22,112 nucleotides of DNA from Oscillospiraceae bacterium (GCA_017540945.1 JAFYAB010000004.1:1-22112), one strand, 5' to 3'. Counted from the first letter of the stretch, positions 6,776 to 14,432 are shown. Numbers and translations are program-made. The notes: a model not told the origin generated them from the sequence alone.

Positions 6776-7092
6776 AGAAAAGAACCCACGAAATCAAGAT
6801 CCGACTCACCGCCGAGGAGCTGGAAGAACTGAACGCAAAGGTAAAGCAGACGGTGTTCTCCCGGGAGGAATTTTGCCGCCGGGCCATCACCGGCAAGGAG
6901 ATCAAGCAGGCGCCTTCGCCGGACATTCCGATTCTGATCCGGGACATCCGGCGGGCGGGCTCTAACGCGAACCAGCTTTTGAAAATTGCGCAAAGCACCC
7001 ACATGCTGGACGCGCCGCAGATGCGGAAGGTCATGGCCCAGGTCTATCTGGCGGAGAAGGCTGTCGTAGACGCCTATGTGATGAATGATTAG
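6772..7092 (+). CDS. mobC: MobC-type relaxosome accessory protein
   Basis: The start is ATG 6772, with aaaaggagg upstream and ATGA overlap with the initiator stop. The 106-aa protein begins with a ribbon-helix-helix-like segment (EIKIRLTAEELEELNAKV) and a FSREEFCRRAI helix. It then has RRAGSNANQLLKIA, the conserved motif of bacterial MobC proteins (PF05713-like). MobC binds oriT and helps a relaxase nick and process DNA for conjugative mobilization. A relaxase gene normally follows mobC in these elements; here a parB-like gene starts 20 bases later. The only relaxase sequence in the window is the fragment at 985-1224. The element may therefore depend on a relaxase supplied in trans, or it may no longer move by conjugation. 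Confidence 0.85.
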   Translation: MKKRTHEIKIRLTAEELEELNAKVKQTVFSREEFCRRAITGKEIKQAPSPDIPILIRDIRRAGSNANQLLKIAQSTHMLDAPQMRKVMAQVYLAEKAVVDAYVMND

Positions 7093-7112
7093 AGAAACGG
7101 AGGAACTGTGAA

Positions 7113-7985
7113 ATGCAATACGAATTGAACACAAAACAGGAAACGGTCCAAATCCCCTTGGGGCGGCTGCACCGTTTCCCGGGTCACCCCTACAAGGTGG
7201 AGGACAACGAGGAAATGGAAGCTCTGGCGGAGAGCATCCGGGAGCAGGGCATTCTGACCCCGCTGCTGGTGCGGCGGGTGGAGGGCAGCGAGACGGACTA
7301 CGAACTGATCTCCGGGCATCGGCGGGCATACGCGGCGGCAAAGGCAGGGCTGGAAACGGTCCCTGCCTTTGTTGTTTCTATGGACCGGAACGAGGCCGCC
7401 ATCGCCCTGGTGGACAGCAACCTCCACCGGGAGCGGCTGCTGCCGTCCGAGAAGGCGTTTGCGTATAAGCTGAAAGCGGAAGCGCTGTATCACCAGGGAA
7501 AACGGAGCGACCTGACTTCGGCGCAATTTGCACCGAAGTTGACGACAGAGCAGATTGCGGAGGATGTGGGAACCAGCAAGGATACGATCAAGCGCTATAT
7601 CCGCCTGACCTATCTGCTGCCAGCTCTGCTTACGATGATGGACGAAGGCAAAATCGCCTTCTCCGTTGGCGTGGAGCTGTCCTATCTGGACGAGCAGACC
7701 CAGTACGACCTTCTGGACGCCATGGAGCGAAACGACTGCACCCCGTCCTACGCCCAGGCGGTGCGGCTGCACAGGGCGTATAACAACGGAACCCTGGACC
7801 GCTGGCTGATCGAAACCACCCTGGCCGAGCCCAAGCCCAACCAGCAGGAGCACATCCGTCTGAAGCGGGAGAATTACGCCAAATTCTTCCCGGAACACTA
7901 CACTGCCGCCCAAATCGAGCAGGACATTCAAGCCGGCCTGGAGCTTCTCCGCCGCCAACGGGAACGCAGCCGGGACGCCCGATAA
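7113..7985 (+). CDS. ParB/Spo0J-family DNA-binding protein
   Basis: This 290-aa protein has the ParB nuclease-like N-terminal domain: PLGRLHRFPGHPY, then ALAESIREQGILTPLLVRR, then the box-II-like SGHRRAYAA. A segment VDSNLHRERLLPSEKAFAYKLKAEAL follows, then a helix-turn-helix (TTEQIAEDVGTSKDTIKRYIRL), the standard order in this family. ParB proteins bind centromere-like sites and use CTP to spread on DNA. No ParA ATPase gene is adjacent, so it may work with a host ParA, act as a regulator, or be part of a larger lost segment. It is co-directional with mobC (20-base gap, good ribosome binding site) and belongs to the rep-mob-par-int operon. Confidence 0.85.
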   Translation: MQYELNTKQETVQIPLGRLHRFPGHPYKVEDNEEMEALAESIREQGILTPLLVRRVEGSETDYELISGHRRAYAAAKAGLETVPAFVVSMDRNEAAIALVDSNLHRERLLPSEKAFAYKLKAEALYHQGKRSDLTSAQFAPKLTTEQIAEDVGTSKDTIKRYIRLTYLLPALLTMMDEGKIAFSVGVELSYLDEQTQYDLLDAMERNDCTPSYAQAVRLHRAYNNGTLDRWLIETTLAEPKPNQQEHIRLKRENYAKFFPEHYTAAQIEQDIQAGLELLRRQRERSRDAR

Positions 7986-7997
7986 GGAGGAGCGCCT

Positions 7998-8138
7998 ATG
8001 ACAGATCCATGGACAGAACTGGCAAGCCTGCTGGCAACGGTCATCGAGAAGTACGGCGCGGCGATCCTGTCGGAAGAACAACAGGAGAAAGAAAAACCGG
8101 AGGACGCTCGCACATTCGTAAATGAAACGGATTTCTGA
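7998..8138 (+). CDS. Small 46-residue acidic protein between parB and the recombinase
   Basis: ATG at 7998 follows ataaggagg by six bases and opens a frame for 46 aa: MTDPWTELASLLATVIEKYG, then a charged tail rich in E and K (SEEQQEKEKPEDA), ending at TGA 8136-8138. The N-terminal half can form one amphipathic helix. The strong ribosome binding site and the 12-base gap from parB argue for a real gene. I do not know its function. Its position just before the integration module is compatible with a recombination directionality factor, but nothing in the sequence shows that. Confidence 0.6.
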   Translation: MTDPWTELASLLATVIEKYGAAILSEEQQEKEKPEDARTFVNETDF

Positions 8139-8164
8139 TACAATCCAATAGCGAGAGAAGGAAT

Positions 8165-8204
8165 GCCAAACACCCGCGGAAAGTGCTTCTCGCGGGTGTT
8201 TGGC
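8165..8204. repeat. Perfect 14-bp inverted repeat upstream of the recombinase
   Basis: GCCAAACACCCGCG (8165-8178) pairs exactly with 8191-8204 across a 12-base loop. No T-tract follows on the plus strand, so it is not a typical terminator. It could stop or slow transcription from the parB operon, or be part of the attachment or regulatory region of the recombinase. Confidence 0.7.
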
Positions 8205-8240
8205 GAGAGAAAGCCCGAGGGTTCGAATCCCTCCCTCTCA
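8177..8240 (+). other. tRNA-Ser-like 3' fragment
   Basis: A complete T-arm is present: stem GAGGG (8217-8221), loop TTCGAAT (8222-8228), stem CCCTC (8229-8233). CCTCTCA follows, resembling the acceptor 3' strand of a serine tRNA (usual CCTCTCC). Upstream, GGAAAGTGCT resembles the GGA anticodon loop, and TTCTCGC/GCGAGAG could be a long variable arm. No matching 5' half or CCA exists, so it is not a working tRNA. It is probably a relic of an attachment site or of a captured tRNA end. Confidence 0.45.
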
Positions 8241-8309
8241 AAAACGGTCCGCAAATCATTCGCTTTTGCAGATCTCGGCATCAATACAAAAAAGAAAAGA
8301 GGAACAACA

Positions 8310-10025
8310 ATGAAACAGGAAACGACAAAGGTCTACCTCTACACGCGAGTTTCCACGGCAATGCAGGTGGACGGCTACTCCCTGGAGGCGCAGAAGGAAC
8401 GGATGCGGGCCTTTGCCGCCTACAACAACTACGACGTCGCCGGCGAATATGAAGACGCTGGCAAATCCGGAAAGTCTATCGTGGATCGGGAGGCCTTCAA
8501 TCAGATGATGGAAGACATCCAAGCCGGAAAGGACGGCGCCGCCTTTGTGCTGGTGTTCAAGCTCTCCCGCTTTGGGCGAAATGCCGCGGACGTGCTCTCC
8601 ACGCTGCAGATTATGCAGGACTTTGGCGTCAACCTGATCTGCGTGGAGGACGGGATCGACAGCTCCAAGGACGCCGGTAAACTGATGATTTCCGTGCTGT
8701 CCGCCGTGGCGGAGATCGAGCGGGAAAACATCCGGGTGCAAACCATGGAGGGCCGGATGCAGAAGGCCCGGGAGGGCAAATGGAACGGCGGTTTTGCCCC
8801 TTACGGCTATAGTCTGGAAAAGGGCGAGCTTCGGGTCAACGAGGAAGAAGCTCAGGCAATTCGCACGATTTTTGAGCAGTACGTCAACGGACCCAGCGGC
8901 GCCAACGGCCTGGCCAAATATCTGGAGGACCACGGGATTCGGAAGAAGCCCCGGCAGAACGGAAAAAACGAGCTGTTCAGCGCCCATCTGATCCGACAAA
9001 TCCTTAGCAATCCCGTTTACTGCGGCAAAATCGCCTACGGACGCAGACGGCTGGAGAAGGTTCACGGCACCAGAAACGAATACCGTCAGGTGGAGCAGGA
9101 GGAGTATCTGCTGTCTGACGGCATTCATGAGCCGCTGGTGACGGTGGAGCTTTGGCAGGCAGCCCAGGTAAAGCTGAAGGCCCAAGCCAAGAAATATGAG
9201 CATGTGAACAAACAGAAGGACGTGAGGACCCACCTGCTGACGGGCCTTGTGAAGTGCCCGGTCTGCGGTGCCGGAATGTATGCCAATAAGAGCATCAAAC
9301 ATAAAAAGGACGGCACCAAGTACAAGGACTTTTTCTACTACGGCTGCAAGCATCACACCATGATCCGGGGTCACAAGTGCGATTTCAAGAGCCAGATCCG
9401 GGAGGAGCTGCTGGACGATGCGGTGGCGGAGCTGATCACCAAGCTGGTGAAGAATCCGGCCTTTGCCGCCATGATGCGGGAGAAAATCGGGGAGCGGGTG
9501 GACACCTCCGCCATCGAAGAGGAGATTCGCACTTTGGAGCAGCAGCTGCGGCAGGCGCTGAGACGGAAGCGGAAGCTGATGGAGGAGATCGACAGCCTGG
9601 ACCCCGACGACCGGCATTATACCGCCAGAAAAGCCGACCTTGACGAACGGCTCTACAAAATGTATGATAGGATAGAAGACGTGGAGAACAAGCTGCTCTC
9701 CGCCCGAGCGAAGAAGGCCACGGTGGAGGCTGAGGGCATCACCGCCGACAACATCTACCGGATCTTGCTTCAGTTCGACAAGCTCTATGACCACATGAAC
9801 GAGGAAGAGCGCCGCGCCCTGGTGTCCGGCTTGATTTCCGAGATTCAGATTTTTCCGGAACGCCAGCCAGACGGAAGGTGGCTCAAATCCATCCGCTTCC
9901 GCCTGCCGATCCTCCCGGAGCCCATGGAAACCGGTTTGGAGTACGATCCGCAAGCTGAGACGGTTGTTCTGTTGTCAAATCGGGCTGTAACTGTTGTTTC
10001 GATGTCCGATATATTTGGAGGATAA
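8310..10025 (+). CDS. Large serine recombinase (site-specific integrase)
   Basis: The start is ATG 8310, with agaggaac just upstream; a longer in-frame start at 8163 would cross the hairpin and tRNA-like sequence and adds no homology. The 571-aa protein has the resolvase catalytic domain at residues 1-150, with the nucleophile at Ser15 in YTRVSTAMQ, then the arginine-rich LSRFGRN and SAVAEIERENI. The recombinase domain lies at ~160-290. A zinc ribbon starts with CPVCGAGM near residue 316 and has later cysteines near 347 and 358. A long coiled coil is at ~400-470. The protein ends in ETVVLLS plus a variable tail, the usual end of such recombinases. It would integrate and excise the element, and the right boundary of the element should lie at or near the end of this gene. 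Confidence 0.92.
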   Translation: MKQETTKVYLYTRVSTAMQVDGYSLEAQKERMRAFAAYNNYDVAGEYEDAGKSGKSIVDREAFNQMMEDIQAGKDGAAFVLVFKLSRFGRNAADVLSTLQIMQDFGVNLICVEDGIDSSKDAGKLMISVLSAVAEIERENIRVQTMEGRMQKAREGKWNGGFAPYGYSLEKGELRVNEEEAQAIRTIFEQYVNGPSGANGLAKYLEDHGIRKKPRQNGKNELFSAHLIRQILSNPVYCGKIAYGRRRLEKVHGTRNEYRQVEQEEYLLSDGIHEPLVTVELWQAAQVKLKAQAKKYEHVNKQKDVRTHLLTGLVKCPVCGAGMYANKSIKHKKDGTKYKDFFYYGCKHHTMIRGHKCDFKSQIREELLDDAVAELITKLVKNPAFAAMMREKIGERVDTSAIEEEIRTLEQQLRQALRRKRKLMEEIDSLDPDDRHYTARKADLDERLYKMYDRIEDVENKLLSARAKKATVEAEGITADNIYRILLQFDKLYDHMNEEERRALVSGLISEIQIFPERQPDGRWLKSIRFRLPILPEPMETGLEYDPQAETVVLLSNRAVTVVSMSDIFGG

Positions 10026-10026
10026 A

Positions 10027-10989
10027 ATGGAAATCTGGGATGCTTATAATAAGGAGTTTGAGAAGATCGAAGGAATGACTTTGATCCGTGGAGAGGCGAT
10101 TCCAGACAGAGTCTATCATCTCGTAAGCGACGTTATCGTCAGACATGCAGACGGCACATATCTTTTAATGCAGAGAGACAGCAGAAAGCACTTCGGCGGC
10201 ATGTGGGAAGCAACAGCAGGAGGTTCCGCTCTGACAAGAGAAGGTCCCCTTGCCTGTGCCATTAGAGAACTGCGGGAAGAAACCGGAATCGAATCTGAAG
10301 CATTAACGGAGCTTGGTCGTGTCGTCAATGATCATAATCACACACTTTACGTTGAATTCCTCTGTGTTACAGACTGGCCTAAAGACAAAATTCTGCTTCA
10401 AGAGGGAGAAACGTCAGCATACAGATGGGTTACCAAGGATGAATTGATTTCAATGAAAAAAGGAGAATTGGTGACAGAACGTATGCAAAAGTTCGTTGAC
10501 GAATTGAAGCCGTCAGACATCTCCTATGTTATCAGCAACAGCAAATTCAATTATAGGGTTTGCGGAATCATGATACACGACGGCAAAATTCTTGCCATGC
10601 ATGACGAGAGATCTCCCTACTATTACCTTCCGGGCGGCAGAGTGAAAATGGGCGAAACGGCGGAACAGGCGGTTCTGCGAGAGGTTGAGGAAGAGCTGAA
10701 CATTACACCTCGCATCATTCGTCCATTGTGGCTGAACCAGGGCTTTTTTACCGAAGATGTTGATAACCTGAACTATCATGAACTCTGCATATATTTTCTG
10801 CTCGATGTGTCTGAAACAGGACTGTTTGACAAGGGTGAGAAGTTCACGCTCCATGAGAGACATCATACACATGACTTTGAGTGGTTGGCTTTTGAACGTC
10901 TAAAGGATGAATACTTTTATCCTGTCTTCTTGAAAACAGAGATCACCAATCTTCCGGCGGAATTTACCATACGGACGGAGTTCGAATGA
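10027..10989 (+). CDS. Double-NUDIX hydrolase
   Basis: ATG at 10027 has ttggagg upstream; 320 aa. Two NUDIX domains lie in tandem. The first has a full Nudix box at residues 66-88, with REL-REETGI preceded by the required G and E. The second box at 204-226 is complete except that its conserved glycine is Asn225 (REVEEELNI). The first domain resembles IDI/YfcD-like enzymes, the second ADP-ribose or nucleotide diphosphatases. Such enzymes cleave nucleoside diphosphates linked to another group; substrates cannot be read from sequence. The stop overlaps the next GNAT gene (ATGA, 10986-10989). The pair is clearly more AT-rich than the recombinase before it and the DUF1848 operon after it, which suggests separate acquisition. 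Confidence 0.85.
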   Translation: MEIWDAYNKEFEKIEGMTLIRGEAIPDRVYHLVSDVIVRHADGTYLLMQRDSRKHFGGMWEATAGGSALTREGPLACAIRELREETGIESEALTELGRVVNDHNHTLYVEFLCVTDWPKDKILLQEGETSAYRWVTKDELISMKKGELVTERMQKFVDELKPSDISYVISNSKFNYRVCGIMIHDGKILAMHDERSPYYYLPGGRVKMGETAEQAVLREVEEELNITPRIIRPLWLNQGFFTEDVDNLNYHELCIYFLLDVSETGLFDKGEKFTLHERHHTHDFEWLAFERLKDEYFYPVFLKTEITNLPAEFTIRTEFE

Positions 10990-11591
10990 TAATGGAAATC
11001 AAATTATACGAAGACAGATACAGGGATGATATGATCTTCATGGTTTTGCAGGCCAAGGACGCGCTTGGGAGGCTGCCAAGGATCAATGAGGACCTGCTCG
11101 ATAAGGAATATAACATGGAAAAAGATATTTGCGAGATTTATCAACCAACTCTTGATGATTTATGGTTCCGTCAGTCGATGATGGCTGACCCTGAAACAAT
11201 GTCCTACAACCACGCTTGGGGAGGTATTATTCAGTTTCCGGAGAATGACTGGAAAGATTGGTATGATTATTGGATAACAAACCATGAGCATCATCGTTAT
11301 TATCGATATTTGAAGAACGCTGCAGACCAATTTGTGGGAGAAATAGCATATCACTACGACGAGAAACGCCGCATCTATGTTGCTGATGTGATTATCCATG
11401 CTCCTTGCCGGGGCAATGGCTATGGAGGCAGAGGTTTGGATCTGCTGTGTGCAGCCGCAAAAGAAAACGGCGTCACCGTTCTATATGACGATATTGCCAT
11501 TGACAATCCGGCAGTTGAAATGTTTTTGAAGCATGGATTCAGAGAAGAATATCATACCGATGAGATCATCATGCTCAAGAAAGAATTATGA
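10986..11591 (+). CDS. GNAT-family N-acetyltransferase
   Basis: This 201-aa protein is coupled to the NUDIX gene by a 4-base overlap; an internal ATG at 10992 is an equal alternative start. The acetyl-CoA-binding motif is visible near residues 140-150 (CRGNGYGGRG), followed by a helix and DIAIDNPAVEMFLKHGF, the C-terminal GNAT signature. The N-terminal 100 residues are tryptophan-rich and carry no motif I know. The substrate is unknown. Coupling to a NUDIX hydrolase suggests a shared small-molecule or nucleotide substrate, or a resistance or detoxification pair; that is inference. Confidence 0.8.
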   Translation: MIMEIKLYEDRYRDDMIFMVLQAKDALGRLPRINEDLLDKEYNMEKDICEIYQPTLDDLWFRQSMMADPETMSYNHAWGGIIQFPENDWKDWYDYWITNHEHHRYYRYLKNAADQFVGEIAYHYDEKRRIYVADVIIHAPCRGNGYGGRGLDLLCAAAKENGVTVLYDDIAIDNPAVEMFLKHGFREEYHTDEIIMLKKEL

Positions 11592-11742
11592 CCGCACCAC
11601 GGCCCCCACACTGCCATCAAAGGCGGCGGGGAGTGAAGATAACAGCGCAACCGATAGTTGAGTCGGCTGAAATCAACCTCCGGTTCGTGTAATATTATCT
11701 TACAATGATAGATATTCCAGGCAAAAAGGACGGCGAGCGCGC

Positions 11743-12690
11743 ATGATCATCAATACCGGGCAGCGGACGGATATCCCCGCCTTCTACGCGGAATGGTTCG
11801 CAAACAGACTCCAGGAGGGCTTCGTCTGCGTCCGCAATCCCTACGATCCCAAGCAGGTCAGCCGCTACCAGCTGGACCCGTCCGTGGTGGACGTGATCGG
11901 CTTCTGTACGAAGAATCCCGCGCCGTTGTTTCCCTACATGGACCTGATGAAGTCCTACGGGCAGTATTGGTTCGTCACCATCACCCCCTACGGACGGGAC
12001 GTCGAGCCCAAGGTCCCGGACAAGCACCGGCTGCTGGAGGATTTCAGACGGCTCTCCGACGCGGTGGGCGTCAACGCCATGGGCTGGCGCTATGATCCGA
12101 TCCTCCTGTCCGAGCGGTACACGCCGGAGTATCATTTGCGGGCTTTTGAAAAAATCGCGGCGGCGCTGGACGGTTATACGAAAACCGCCGTCATCAGCTT
12201 CATCGACCTCTATCCCAAGGTCCGGCGGAACTTCCCGGAGGCCCGGGAGGTTCCAAAGGAGCAGCGGCTGGCCCTGGGCCGGGAGCTGGTCCGGATCGCG
12301 GGCGAACACGGCATGACCCTCAGGCCCTGCGCGGAGGGGGACGAGCTGGCCGCCTTCGGCGCGGACTGCGGCGGCTGTATGCGGATCAGCGACTACGAAG
12401 CCGCCATCGGGAAGCGGCTGAACGCCCCGAAAAAGAAGGGCGCGCGGGCGGCCTGCGCCTGCTATCTGAGCTGCGACGTCGGCGCCTACAACAGCTGTCT
12501 GCATCTATGCAAATACTGCTACGCCAACGCCGAGCCCGCGAAGGTGCTGGCCCGGAGCCGGCTGCACGATCCCAAATCCCCCTTCCTGATCGGGAATTAC
12601 CAAGAGGGAGACCGGGTCCACGACGTGCCGCAGCGCTCCTGGATCGACGGGCAGACGAGTCTTTTGGAAGGAGAGGGGATGAACCCATGA
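11743..12690 (+). CDS. DUF1848 family protein with C-terminal radical-SAM-like cysteine motif
   Basis: This 315-aa protein matches DUF1848. It begins MIINTGQRTDIPAFYAEW, contains GFCTKNPAPL and ITPYGRDVEP, and has a TIM-barrel-like pattern of strands. The C-terminal part is cysteine-rich (GADCGGC near 209-212, ACACYLSC near 238-244). It ends in a CX3CX2C motif, C252-C256-C259 (SCLHLCKYCYA), the spacing of the radical SAM iron-sulfur site, but placed at the C-terminus rather than the N-terminus as usual. An iron-sulfur cluster is likely; the reaction is unknown. Its stop overlaps the macrodomain gene start (ATGA, 12687-12690), so it is the first gene of a coupled operon with a macrodomain and a sirtuin. 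Base composition changes sharply to GC-rich here. Confidence 0.85.
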   Translation: MIINTGQRTDIPAFYAEWFANRLQEGFVCVRNPYDPKQVSRYQLDPSVVDVIGFCTKNPAPLFPYMDLMKSYGQYWFVTITPYGRDVEPKVPDKHRLLEDFRRLSDAVGVNAMGWRYDPILLSERYTPEYHLRAFEKIAAALDGYTKTAVISFIDLYPKVRRNFPEAREVPKEQRLALGRELVRIAGEHGMTLRPCAEGDELAAFGADCGGCMRISDYEAAIGKRLNAPKKKGARAACACYLSCDVGAYNSCLHLCKYCYANAEPAKVLARSRLHDPKSPFLIGNYQEGDRVHDVPQRSWIDGQTSLLEGEGMNP

Positions 12691-13454
12691 ACCAACAGGA
12701 AAGAAGACAGTTTTTGATCCGGCGGCTGCTGGACGAGCAGCCGAGCTACAGGGCGATGGAGCTCCCGTCTGGGGAGGCGGAGCAGCGCAGGCTGCTGCGG
12801 AGCCTGTTCAATATTCGCCTGCCGGGAGCGGTTGACGAGAGCTTTCTCACCGTGCAGGACGAATACCTGCGGGAGGAAACGCGAAAAAAGGGCGTCACCG
12901 CCCTTGCCGAGCTGACGCAGGTAGCGCCGGGGTTGTATCTCTGGCAGGGCGACATCACGACCCTTGCCTGCGACGCCATCGTCAACGCCGCCAACTCCGG
13001 CATGACCGGCTGCTACCAGCCCTGCCACAACTGCATCGACAACTGCATCCACAGCTGGGCGGGCGTCCAGCTCCGGAACGCCTGCGCCGAGCTCATGGAG
13101 CGGCAGGGATACGAGGAGCCCACGGGACGGGCGAAGCTCACGCCGGCCTACAATCTGCCCTGCAAATACGTCATTCATACCGTGGGCCCCATCGTGCAGG
13201 GGCGGCTGACAAAGCGGCAGGAAGAACTGCTGGCCTCCTGCTACCGGGCCTGCCTGGCGCTGGCGGAGGAGAACGGGCTGAAGAGCGTCGCCTTCTGCTG
13301 CATCTCCACCGGCGTCTTCGGCTTTCCCCAGGGCCGGGCCGCCGAAATCGCCCTGCAGACGGTGCGGGAGTATCAAACACACAGCGACATCGAGGTGATT
13401 TTCAATGTTTTCAAGGATGAAGACTACGCCATCTATCGAGCGTTACTCGGTTGA
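12687..13454 (+). CDS. Zinc-type macrodomain protein, predicted protein-ADP-ribose hydrolase
   Basis: ATG at 12687 is preceded by ggaaggagagggg and overlaps the DUF1848 stop; 255 aa. The first ~80 residues are a helical extension typical of SirTM-linked macrodomains. The macrodomain proper follows: GDIT at 88-91, the ADP-ribose-binding NAAN at 100-103, then GCYQPCHNCIDNCIH at 108-122, where C109, H114 and C116 are the probable zinc ligands. HTVGPIV and the phosphate-binding loop STGVFGFP at 207-214 come next. Known relatives remove ADP-ribose from proteins modified by the partner SirTM sirtuin. Its 3' end overlaps the sirtuin gene by 50 bases, in a different frame. The family call is strong; the protein substrate in this organism is unknown. 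Confidence 0.92.
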   Translation: MNQQERRQFLIRRLLDEQPSYRAMELPSGEAEQRRLLRSLFNIRLPGAVDESFLTVQDEYLREETRKKGVTALAELTQVAPGLYLWQGDITTLACDAIVNAANSGMTGCYQPCHNCIDNCIHSWAGVQLRNACAELMERQGYEEPTGRAKLTPAYNLPCKYVIHTVGPIVQGRLTKRQEELLASCYRACLALAEENGLKSVAFCCISTGVFGFPQGRAAEIALQTVREYQTHSDIEVIFNVFKDEDYAIYRALLG

Positions 13455-14364
13455 AATTCAAAAGCTCAGGCAGGCGCTGACCGACGCCGACGCGGTGCTG
13501 ATCGGCGCCGGGGCGGGGCTGTCCACTTCGGCGGGCTTCGTGTACAGCGGGGAGCGCTTTGCGCAATACTTTTCCGATTTCGGAAAGAAGTACGGCTTTT
13601 CCGACATGTATTCTGGGGGCTTTTACCCCTATGAAACCCAAGAGGAATTCTGGGCCTATTGGAGCCGGTATATCTGGGTCAATCGCTATATGGACGCGCC
13701 GAAGCCGGTGTATCGGCGGCTGCTGGAGCTGGTGCAGGACAAGGCGTATTTCGTCCTGACCACCAACGTGGACCACTGCTTCCAGAAGGCGGGCTTTGAC
13801 AAGGACCGCCTGTTCTACACCCAGGGCGACTACGGCCTGTTCCAGTGCAGCGAGCCCTGCCACGACAAGACCTATGACAATTCCAAGACCGTCCGCGCCA
13901 TGGTCCTCGCCCAGGGCTGGGAGATCGGTCAGGACAACGCGCTGATCCGCCCCGAGGGCGTGACGCTGCGGATGGCCGTTCCGACGGAGCTGCTGCCGGT
14001 CTGCCCGGTCTGCGGCAGGCCTCTGACCATGAACCTGCGCTCCGACGACCGCTTTGTGGAGGACGAGGGCTGGATGCTGGCCTCCGGCCGGTATTCCGAC
14101 TTCCTGCAGCGCTGGCAGAGCGGCCGGGTCCTCTATCTGGAGCTGGGCGTGGGCTACAACACCCCGGTCATCATCAAGTACCCCTTCTGGCGGCTGACCG
14201 CCCGGAACCCCGCCGCGACCTACGCCTGCATCAACTACGGCGAGGCATCCTGCCCGCGGGAGATCGAGAAGCAGTCTGTCTGCATCGACGGGGACGTCGG
14301 AGAGCTGCTGCAGGCGCTGTCATACAAGTCGGATCTCCACACCAGCGGTGTCGAAAAAGATTGA
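13405..14364 (+). CDS. SirTM-class sirtuin, predicted protein ADP-ribosyltransferase
   Basis: The start at ATG 13405 has gaggtg seven bases upstream, inside the macrodomain gene; ATG 13417 is a possible alternative. The 319-aa protein has the sirtuin NAD motif GAGAGLSTSAGF (34-45) and TTNVDH with Asn121. Gln140 in TQGDYG stands where ordinary sirtuins have the catalytic histidine. The histidine-to-glutamine change is a hallmark of the SirTM class, which transfers ADP-ribose instead of deacetylating. The zinc tetrad is C148, C152, C200 and C203. The characterised SirTM systems of pathogens modify a GcvH-like lipoyl carrier encoded next to them with a lipoate ligase. Neither gene is present here, and DUF1848 takes their place. 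The target may be encoded elsewhere or differ. Confidence 0.9.
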   Translation: MFSRMKTTPSIERYSVEIQKLRQALTDADAVLIGAGAGLSTSAGFVYSGERFAQYFSDFGKKYGFSDMYSGGFYPYETQEEFWAYWSRYIWVNRYMDAPKPVYRRLLELVQDKAYFVLTTNVDHCFQKAGFDKDRLFYTQGDYGLFQCSEPCHDKTYDNSKTVRAMVLAQGWEIGQDNALIRPEGVTLRMAVPTELLPVCPVCGRPLTMNLRSDDRFVEDEGWMLASGRYSDFLQRWQSGRVLYLELGVGYNTPVIIKYPFWRLTARNPAATYACINYGEASCPREIEKQSVCIDGDVGELLQALSYKSDLHTSGVEKD

Positions 14365-14432
14365 CAGCGGCTTCATTTCGCCGTATCATGTGTTCAGACA
14401 GCCGAAAAGGAATGGAAATCAGCGGAGGAATT

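Noticed and set aside
8150..8245. A complete tRNA-Ser gene
   Set aside because: There is no 5' acceptor strand or D-arm, the base before the GGA triplet is C instead of the invariant T, and the 3' CCA region is replaced by an A-run.
8163..8309. N-terminal extension of the recombinase from an earlier ATG
   Set aside because: The extension reads through a perfect hairpin and the tRNA-like segment. The ATG at 8310 has a ribosome binding site and starts the conserved domain.
8256..9953. Long open frame on the minus strand opposite the recombinase
   Set aside because: It is a shadow of the GC-rich recombinase gene; the predicted protein has no recognisable domain.
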